Below, piece after piece: positions 57,180-64,000 of a stretch of 64,000 nt of DNA (positions are counted from its first letter, which is position 1; each line of letters starts with the position of its first letter). The DNA comes from Diphasiastrum complanatum. Its lineage: Eukaryota; Streptophyta; Lycopodiopsida; Lycopodiales; Lycopodiaceae. The DNA lies in the NCBI GenBank assembly GCA_029204225.1, contig CM055100.1, positions 28,658,649 to 28,722,648 on the forward strand, given 5' to 3'. The notes below the pieces were generated by a model. That model was given only the letters and a program-made list of their open reading frames with translations. It was not told the origin of the DNA and did not search any database. Both the position numbers and the translations under genes were made by a program.

Positions 57180-58377
57180 AACTTCCTGTCAGAATGATAT
57201 CATCAACATAAATAAGAAGGATGACAATATCTTTATCAAAAAACTTGACATATAAGGAAGGATCATAGTTACTAAGATTAAATCCTAGTGACTCAAGAAA
57301 GGTGTTAAGTCGAGAATACCATGACCTTGGGGCTTGCTTTAATCCATATAAACTTTTGAAGTGCAAGCAAACTTTTTCCTCATCATGGATAAACCCAATA
57401 GGTTGATCCCATTTAGAAATGCATTAGAAACATCTAGTTGAAGAATTTGCCAATTGAAAAAACAAGCAAGAGAAATTATGATTCTAATTGATACCATCTT
57501 TGCAACTGGGACAAAGGTCTCCTCATAATCAAGTCCATATACTTGAGCAAATCCTTTAGCACAAAGCCTAGCCTCGTACTTGTTGATTGTGCCATCTTGA
57601 TTATACTTGACTCGAAAAACCCATTTGCAACCAATGGTATGCTTGTTGGATGGAAAATCCACAAGTTCCCATGTATTATTGGCCATCAAAGTATCATATT
57701 CTTCCTTCATGGCAAGGTACCATTCCTTTGAGTTGATAGCATCATATACATCCTTCGGCTCCTCATGAGAAATAAAATAGGCACAATTAGTGGAGTTGAT
57801 TTCCACTTGCTTTCCTCTATCTTCATAGGTAAGCCTTCTAGGCTCGGATCTTTCTCTTTGAGATCTCCTTGGTGAAAAAATTCGAGGTGACTCCTGCTCA
57901 AATCTCGGCCCCATCTCTCCATGATAATCTTCAAGAGTGATGATTGGAGTATCTTTGTGAGAGTCTCTGAACTCGGCCTTCTCAAGAATGTATTTTTGAT
58001 TTTCATGGAATATCCCATCTCCACTCTCAATTGTAGGTGAGGTAGAGGGAACATAGACCTTGTAAACTTTCTTGTTGGATGCATATCCAACCATGATCCC
58101 TTTAACAGAATTAGGATCATCTCTTTTCCTTGTTTCCAAGGGCATATTAACAAAGCAAGTACAACCAAAAAATCTAAGGTGATCTACCTTAGGTTTTTTC
58201 TAAAACAAGACTTCAAAAGGTGATTTTCCAGCAAGAGCATTGTGAGGTAATCTATTGCACAAATTGTTTGCACAATTTATAGCTTCACCCCAATATTCAA
58301 TAGGCAAAGAAGCTGCTACTCGTATTGCTTTAACACACTCACATAAAGATTTGTTTTTCCTCTCAGCTACTCCATTT
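57180..58377 (-). pseudogene. Copia-2 integrase tail and reverse transcriptase, truncated
   Basis: Carries the integrase C-terminus (GIMVGYASNKKVYKVYVPST) and RT palm motifs: WVFRVKYNQDGTINKYEARL, AKGFAQVYGLDYEETFVPV, LQLDVSNAFLNG, a shift, then YGLKQAPRSWYSRLNTFLES and IYVDDIILTGS (catalytic Asp pair at 57199-57210). Coding similarity ends right after that motif. Confidence 0.8.
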
Positions 58378-59105
58378 TGAGATGGAGAATAGGCACAAGA
58401 AAATTCTCTCTTTATTCCTTCACCTTCACAATAATTATGAAACTTGTTGGAGATATATTCACCTCCTCCATCACATCTTAAAGCTTTAACTTTGCAAGAA
58501 AATTATTTTTCTACATAAGCGTTGAAGATAAGGAAGTGATAAAAAACCATAGCCTTTCAAGAAAGTAGAGACAACCAAGTGTATTTAGTAAAGTCATCAA
58601 TAAAGGTGACAAAACATGTTGCACCACCAATACTTTTCGAAGAGGAAAAATGTACATCTGAATGTATGAGTTCCAATGGACAAGTAGTCTTTATAAAAGA
58701 CTTTTGATATGGCTTTCTGTGTGACTTTGCAATGGCACAAGCCTCACAAGGCTTCAAATCTTTAGAAAGAGATTTTGGAAGACCAATAGCCTTCTCCTTC
58801 TTAACCATAGAAGACATAAATGTAAAGTTAGGATGTCCCAACCTTCTATGCCACAGCTCCTCCTTAGATAACAAAACAACTTCACAAAGGTTTGCATTCT
58901 CATAAGAATTCAACTTAAAATTTCCACCACATCTAGTTCCATAAGCAAGGATCTCATCTTTTCTCTTGATAAAACAAGTATTAGTGTTGAACTTTACATC
59001 ACAACCATTATCAAGCAACTTTCCCACACTAATTAAGTTCTCTGTAAGTTTTGGAATGAAAAGAACATTAGAAAGTGCAAGAACTTTTGAAGAAGCAAGT
59101 TTCAA
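58378..59105 (-). pseudogene. Copia-2 integrase
   Basis: The frame 59105-58557 has the pre-integrase LWHRRLGHPNFTFMSSMVKK, the zinc CEACAIAKSHRK and the core start LIHSDVHFSS, FVTFIDDFTKYTW. After a shift near 58557 the core continues (GGGEYISNKFHNYCEGEG, YSPSQNGVAERKN), so the D-D-E residues are all present but in two frames. Confidence 0.75.
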
Positions 59106-59171
59106 TGGAATGTTGCCAATTCCTTCTATTGGACACTCATGATCATTAGTTGTGTAAATAGATCTTTTGAG

Positions 59172-60190
59172 TCATTTGAAAGGTAAGATTGAGTCAAATG
59201 ACTCATTTGAACAGCACATATGTGAAGAGGCTCCACTGTCTATGTACCAAGCTCCATTTTTCTTGAAAGGTGATGAAGAAAAACTGGACACCATAAGTGA
59301 TCCTTCTTCATCACTTGCAACAGAATCTTCTTCAATCTCTTTGGAGAGATTAGCTTGCTTGAGTTGGTTTTTCTTCTTAAAGCAATTAGAGGCATAGTGC
59401 CCCTTTTTGCCACAAAAGAAGCACTTCACTTTCTTTTTCTTGGTTTTTGAGTTAGAGGGATGAGATGTATCATCCTCTTCACCATCTTGATCTCGATCTT
59501 TGGCTTTGTCTTTGTTGTATGCTTGAGAGAATTGGTTCTCACTCCTTCCTTTCTGCTTGCCTTTGACAAAGAGGGCTTTGTCACTTCCACCATGTTCAAG
59601 TTTGTTCATCCTGGTGAGTTTATAGCTTTGTCTAGATTCTTCAGAAATAAGAATTCCTTGGAGAGTTTCTAGATTAGGTAACTCCTCCTTAATAGCAAAA
59701 GACTGCACAAGATTATCATAGTCATCTCTCAAGCCATTCAGTATGACTTGAACTAGCTCAACTTGGTTAATGGTAACACCAACACATGAAAGCTCTCTAT
59801 GTAAATCTTTAACTCTCAGAACATAGTTAGATGCACTCTCTTCACTTCTTTGGAAACTTTGGAAAATCTGATTCCTAAGAGTGAGTATTCTAGAAGTATT
59901 CTATGAGATGGTCTTTAGTGCATCCCAAGCTTCTTTGGCTGTAGTGCAAGATCCTATCTCTCTCAAAATTTCATTAGATACATTCATCTTAATGAAATGT
60001 AGAGCCATTCTAGCTCTCTTCTTATATTAGAAATTTCAACCTGTGCTTGAGGCTCCTCCTCAACACCAAGCACAATATCCATAACATCTTGGAGAATCAA
60101 AACAGACTCCATTTTTAACTTCAAAATTGAGTAATTAGAAGTGTTTACTCTTTCACTGGCTTCTAGAAGATATCCTCCCTGAGATGCCAT
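59172..60190 (-). pseudogene. Copia-2 gag and protease
   Basis: Gag starts MASQGGYLLEASERVNTSNY; a shift near 60020 and a stop near 59900 break it. The later frame (59732-59172) ends the capsid, then a zinc knuckle CFFCGKKGHYASNC (59382-59423) and the protease site WYIDSGASSHMCC (about 59240), with Asp-Ser-Gly intact. Confidence 0.8.
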
Positions 60191-60947
60191 TATAATGAAG
60201 ACTTCTTAGTTATTGGATTGAAATATGTTTGAGCTTGTTCCTATCAGACTTAGAGTTGCTGCTCTCTTTCACTGTAGGCATTTTCAAAGTTGAACTACCT
60301 TCCTATGTGAAACACTTTCAACTATATATGAGATGAATCTCAAATATTCAACAAGACAATTTATATAGATCAGACACAAAAAGTGGTTTGTGACACTTTG
60401 GCTGGTTTGAATCCTACTTTTGGCACGTGTGAAATGCTTCAAAGAAAAAACTAATGACACACAGAAGGCTCAAAGGGTGTTCAAATACTTCAAACTCAGT
60501 CTTGATCTATAGTTTCTTGTGTTGGATGCTCAAAACAATGAATTCAGAACAAAGTATAATTGAATCAAATCAAAATGCTGTCACTCAGATTTTGGACCTA
60601 TCCCTATCCTCTTTAAGAGCTTATAATTCCTGGTAGACACATTAGATTGATTTGACTTCAATTTCTATGAAAAGTACACATCAAATGCTTTCCATCAAGC
60701 TATAACACTGCTATATTTGGATCTATAAGTAAGGAGAACAAAGGGACTGAAGAACTCTGATTTTCACACGTGCGGAATTCCAGAATTCCGTACTTCCTCA
60801 ATTCAGGTCTAAAAATTCAGTTCAAGTCCGATTTGATCCAAATAAACTTCAAAGAAGGCTTAGAAAAAGTGCAAAACTGCTTTTTTGTTCGATTTAGCTC
60901 TCAGTTTCTTGTACAATCAGAGTTGTTAGCATGCAAAGCTTAATGTG

Positions 60948-60959
60948 GCTCTGATACCA
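60948..60959 (-). other. Primer binding site of Copia-2
   Basis: The minus strand reads TGGTATCAGAGC, the initiator Met tRNA type, immediately after the LTR end. Confidence 0.9.
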
Positions 60960-61151
60960 TGACAAAATTTCCAGAATTCACATGTGTGGGGAATGTCCAC
61001 AAGAGTGACTGATCTTAATTAAGCTTTGTGATTGGCACTATGACCTGATTCTAGATTGATCAACAAAATCTAGTTTAGAAGAAATGGCTGATCCACAATC
61101 TAGCATGCTAATCAATAGAATGTAATTCTATTTTGGATTTTTAGTAAAACA
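60960..61151 (-). repeat. Candidate 5' LTR of Copia-2 (192 bp)
   Basis: On the minus strand it begins TGTTTTACTAAAAATCC and ends TTTTGTCA directly before the primer site. TG...CA ends fit an LTR; the length is short. There is no second copy to confirm it. Confidence 0.5.
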
Positions 61152-62316
61152 GAATATCCAGAGATAATTAAGAATCATATGAGCGACCCACCACTCAATG
61201 TTCTTGAAATAGGTGATTTTAAGGTGGAAAGGCATTCGGCTGGAGACCTAAAGTCATTGAAGTGCATGTTCAACGTCTCACATGGAGCAAATTCAAAACA
61301 TCCATGTCTCTATTGCATGAAAATTACACATGACATGTCAAAGAGTACGAGAGTTTCAAGGGATATAGAAGATCCGACTTGGAAACCAGTATTACCGATT
61401 TCGCTTAAAAATGTTCACATTTGTACACTACATGGAGAGGTTAGAATTATCGAAAAATTGATATACCTTCATATTTGGTTTGCTTGGAATACTAAGCCAG
61501 AGTCATTAGTCAAAAAGGCAATAGCTCGATTGAAAGAAGTTTTATCAAATGCGGGACTTCATAAAGGACACGTTAAAATACAAAAGGACGAGAAGCTTTC
61601 AGGGAAAACGGGAAACATCCCATGCAAACCAAGTATAGGAGGATCCAAAGCTCGTCGTTTCTTATCAAATCATTCTGAAAAACCAACTAAAATCCAGTAC
61701 TCAATTTGGATAGATGTACTCAATGCCACAAAGGATTTTGTAGAAAAAGAAACAACGAGGATTAAAAAAGTTGAAGTCTAGACAAAGCTTGACAACATGG
61801 TCAAATTGCTCAGAAAAGATAAACTATCTGATACTGATGTCCTACTAATTGAGAAATCAACAATTGAGTTTGTGGATGCAGTTAAAGACGTCTGGGGTGA
61901 ACATCATATTACACAATATATGGTAAATCTCTTTTCAATGTAACTAACTCTTCGATTTATAATCTCATTGCACATATGCTAAATTTAAAATGATTAATAT
62001 GACAATATTTGTATCTCTGATATTGTAGCACATTTTACGACATCATGCATCATTTTGTGCAAAAGCTTACGGCAGTCTAAGTATTTGGTCATCACAAGGA
62101 ATGGAGAAATCTCATTGGCAAGCCAGAGCAGCATTTCATCGATATACACACTATGGTGGAACATCTCAAAAAAATAGTTACATCATCCAACTATTTCAAT
62201 GGTTCTACAGGCGTATTCAAATCCAATATAAAACTAGATCAACAAATTATCAGAAATTCAGAAAGGCGTGCAAATTTATAGATGAAAATAATATTGATGC
62301 AAGACTCAACCCATAG
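61152..62316 (+). pseudogene. RAG1/Transib-like transposase, partial second copy
   Basis: Exon 61152-61922 and exon 62029-62316 joined by a GT-AG intron at the same position as in the copy at 36881. There is one in-frame TAG (61779) and no shift. Conserved blocks: AGDLKSLKC with CLYC (second Asp and zinc Cys pair), VHICTLHGEVRIIEKLIYLH, KARRFLSNHS, HITQYMHILRHH, GSLSIWSSQGMEK. The His pair is H-x4-H, and the distance from the first His to Glu is 25 residues, as recalled for RAG1 H937/H942/E962. The part with the first catalytic Asp is missing, because the gene starts abruptly at the Copia-2 LTR edge. Non-functional remnant. Confidence 0.6.
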
Positions 62317-64000
62317 TAATTTTCATGATGTCAGACGAAAAAAGTATGTATTATATCGCATCATTTGTAGTACAATGCAAGGCAAAATCATTGTTTCTCT
62401 TTGTGTTTAATGATCAGCTTTGCCGTGTGGTCATGAAGAAATTTTTTTCTATCATATGGATCTAGAAAATCAATCGATCTTCTTTTGCTCAAGTCAATGT
62501 ATCCAGAGAAAATAGCTAAGGAGGAAGACCTTTTCGGAACTTCCTCAGCTACAAGTGTCGCGAACAATTCGTGAAACACAAATAAATTATTTGACCCTAG
62601 AAACAGAGCATCTATTTGAGTATCAACAGTCGTAAACGATTAGATATCTACTATTACAGCATTAAAAGGCCAAAAGACCTGTAAATAAAAGGCCAAAAGA
62701 CCTATCTTGTAGCAATATAAATACATGTGCAGTACTCGTTGTAACTCACTCACTCAATCAAAGACACAACAAGAGGTAAGACAGCAAGAGATGTATATTG
62801 ATGAATCAGATTCAGAGTTATAAAAACTCATTTTTAATCAATAGTTTCTTATTGTCTAAATTGTCTTAAATTGTCTCTTACTTCCGCACGCATATTCAAT
62901 CAAGACAAACACTGTTTTATTAGTACATAGATCAGATACAGTTCCGATTGAAGACATTGATATTAGTTGATTTATTCAAACTTTTATCATATTCTCTGTG
63001 GAAGAATAATTACGATTTTTTCTACAATGACTCGTTTGTTGCTTAGGTTTTGTCCTTTCTTCCTCAGCTTCTTAAATCTCTCCCTTTATTTCGTGATGTT
63101 GTTGTGCCTGCTTCGTAAATCTTTTCTGGCTGATCAACCAATGTGGTTGGTCTCTGCAAGATACTTGCAACGATATCTCAGCTCCTTCGGTAAGACTATC
63201 AAGGTTTAAAAACTGGGGATTTCACAGATGAATAACGAGATGATGGAAAAACATAGAAATGGAAGGAAGGGTGGTGGTGGTGACATCGACAGATGGTATG
63301 GCATAGGAGTGGTTGAAGAAGAAGACCAATTTTCCAATACTTGTTATTCCTATCTGCTGAAAGATCTTCGTTGTGACTGTGGTACTTCTTCCAATTGAGT
63401 CTCTTTGGATTGCCCATTTTCTTCTTAGCCATGTCTTCTTTGTCGTGGTTTGTGACCTTGGCTGGTGATGTTGTTTCTGGCAATGTGGCTGCTCTAGTGG
63501 ATGTCTGCAAAACCACTCTCTCCCCCCCAAAACAATTTGTTGGTGGAGATGTTGTTGTTGGTATCCTGCACGCGCATGGTTGGATCGTCGTTTGGAACAC
63601 GTAGTTGAAACACACAGTTAAAACATGTGACTAGACTAAAGATTGAACAAATTTTAACTAAACCTGTTTTTATCTTGCTGTAGTTGACTCAAAGATGAAT
63701 ATGATGGTGAGATGTAGGAATCAACTCTAAAGTGACTTGGATTTTTCAGATTTGCAATATGCACATAAAATCCTAAACTCTCTACAAGGTGATCTGGGGA
63801 TAGATGGATGAAAAGAAATGGATTCCGGAGATACTCTACAAATATGACTCTTGTTCAATGGCTAACCTTGGTGAAATAAAAGCAAATCCAAGAATGACAT
63901 GCAAGCATAAGAAAATAACATGTGAAGAAGACACAGAAAAAGTGAATCATAGAAAAAAGAAACAAAGTAATATACCATCTTTACAAAGAGTTGATATTTG
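62317..64000. other. Right end: LTR-like promoter scrap, no confident gene
   Basis: Contains a 17-base word repeated at 62664 and 62687, a TATAAATA box at 62716 and a GTCGCGAACAATTCGTGAA word at about 62557, suggesting a solo LTR-like promoter. The minus frame 63615-63199 (Thr/Pro/His-rich) and the plus frame 62967-63209 (hydrophobic) have no recognisable domain. Confidence 0.45.
62664..62723 (+). promoter_or_regulatory. Repeated AAAAGGCCAAAAGACCT word and TATA box
   Basis: Two exact 17-base copies 23 bases apart, then TATAAATA at 62716-62723. Typical of an LTR or promoter core; no coding region could be tied to it. Confidence 0.4.

Larger units (their letters stand above)
57180..61151 (-). 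mobile_element. Copia-2, 5' LTR to reverse transcriptase, 3' end missing
   Basis: Read on the minus strand: LTR 61151-60960, primer site 60959-60948, gag from 60190, protease, integrase and RT, cut off just after the YVDD motif near 57180. RNase H, polypurine tract and 3' LTR are absent. Several frameshifts and stops interrupt the polyprotein, so it is inactive. Confidence 0.8.

Overview
The window looks like a piece of a large, repeat-rich land-plant nuclear genome. The evidence is plant-type Copia, Gypsy, CACTA and LINE remnants, one well-preserved plant GT61 glycosyltransferase gene with introns, tRNA-iMet-type primer binding sites, long GA/CA microsatellites and stop codons typical of methylated, silenced elements. 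A fern or other non-flowering plant is my guess; nothing here proves the lineage. No rRNA, tRNA, CRISPR array or prokaryotic operon was seen. All homology statements are by eye.

Layout. 1-1369: broken coiled-coil gene copy (a second copy lies at about 52130-53000, minus strand). 3497-3840: exon-like piece resembling an amino-methyltransferase SAM-binding motif. 4249-8500: Copia-1, with a 546-codon frame whose reverse-transcriptase motifs are lost. 10842-13059 (minus): GT61 gene, three exons, 649 residues, the only gene here that looks intact. 16490-19930: Copia-3, a single frame cut only by stop codons. 21950-24690 (minus): LINE-like element. 24700-33500: mostly gene-free, microsatellites and small fragments. 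33535-36260 (minus): CACTA element with its transposase core deleted. 36510-42369: a 5.86-kb element with 37-bp hairpin-containing terminal inverted repeats, sitting inside a Gypsy LTR. 42370-50776: remainder of that Gypsy element (gag and protease, no RT seen). 52130-62316: coiled-coil copy B, a divergently arranged gene pair around a repeat-rich 1-kb promoter region, Copia-2 (minus), and a second transposase gene.

The most interesting content is a probable RAG1/Transib-like DDE transposase family. The copy inside the 5.86-kb element (36881-39614) and the partial copy at 61152-62316 share an intron position. The spacing of their candidate catalytic Asp/Asp/Glu and Cys2/His2 zinc residues is very close to that of RAG1. 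The copy inside the TIR element is followed by a second multi-exon gene (ORF2, 39879-41337). An ORF2 relative occurs at 53446-54682 (minus), near the second transposase copy. ORF2 shows no kelch-like (RAG2-like) features. At the second locus the ORF2 relative is divergent from a Ulp1-like cysteine-protease pseudogene, and just upstream of that protease lies a short reading frame beginning almost like histone H3. I infer a transposon family carrying RAG1-like and ORF2 genes, with a possible Ulp1 partner; all copies here are damaged.

Decay pattern: Copia-3, the Gypsy gag and the RAG1-like genes carry in-frame stops that mostly fit C-to-T changes at Gln or Arg codons, as expected for silenced, cytosine-methylated DNA.
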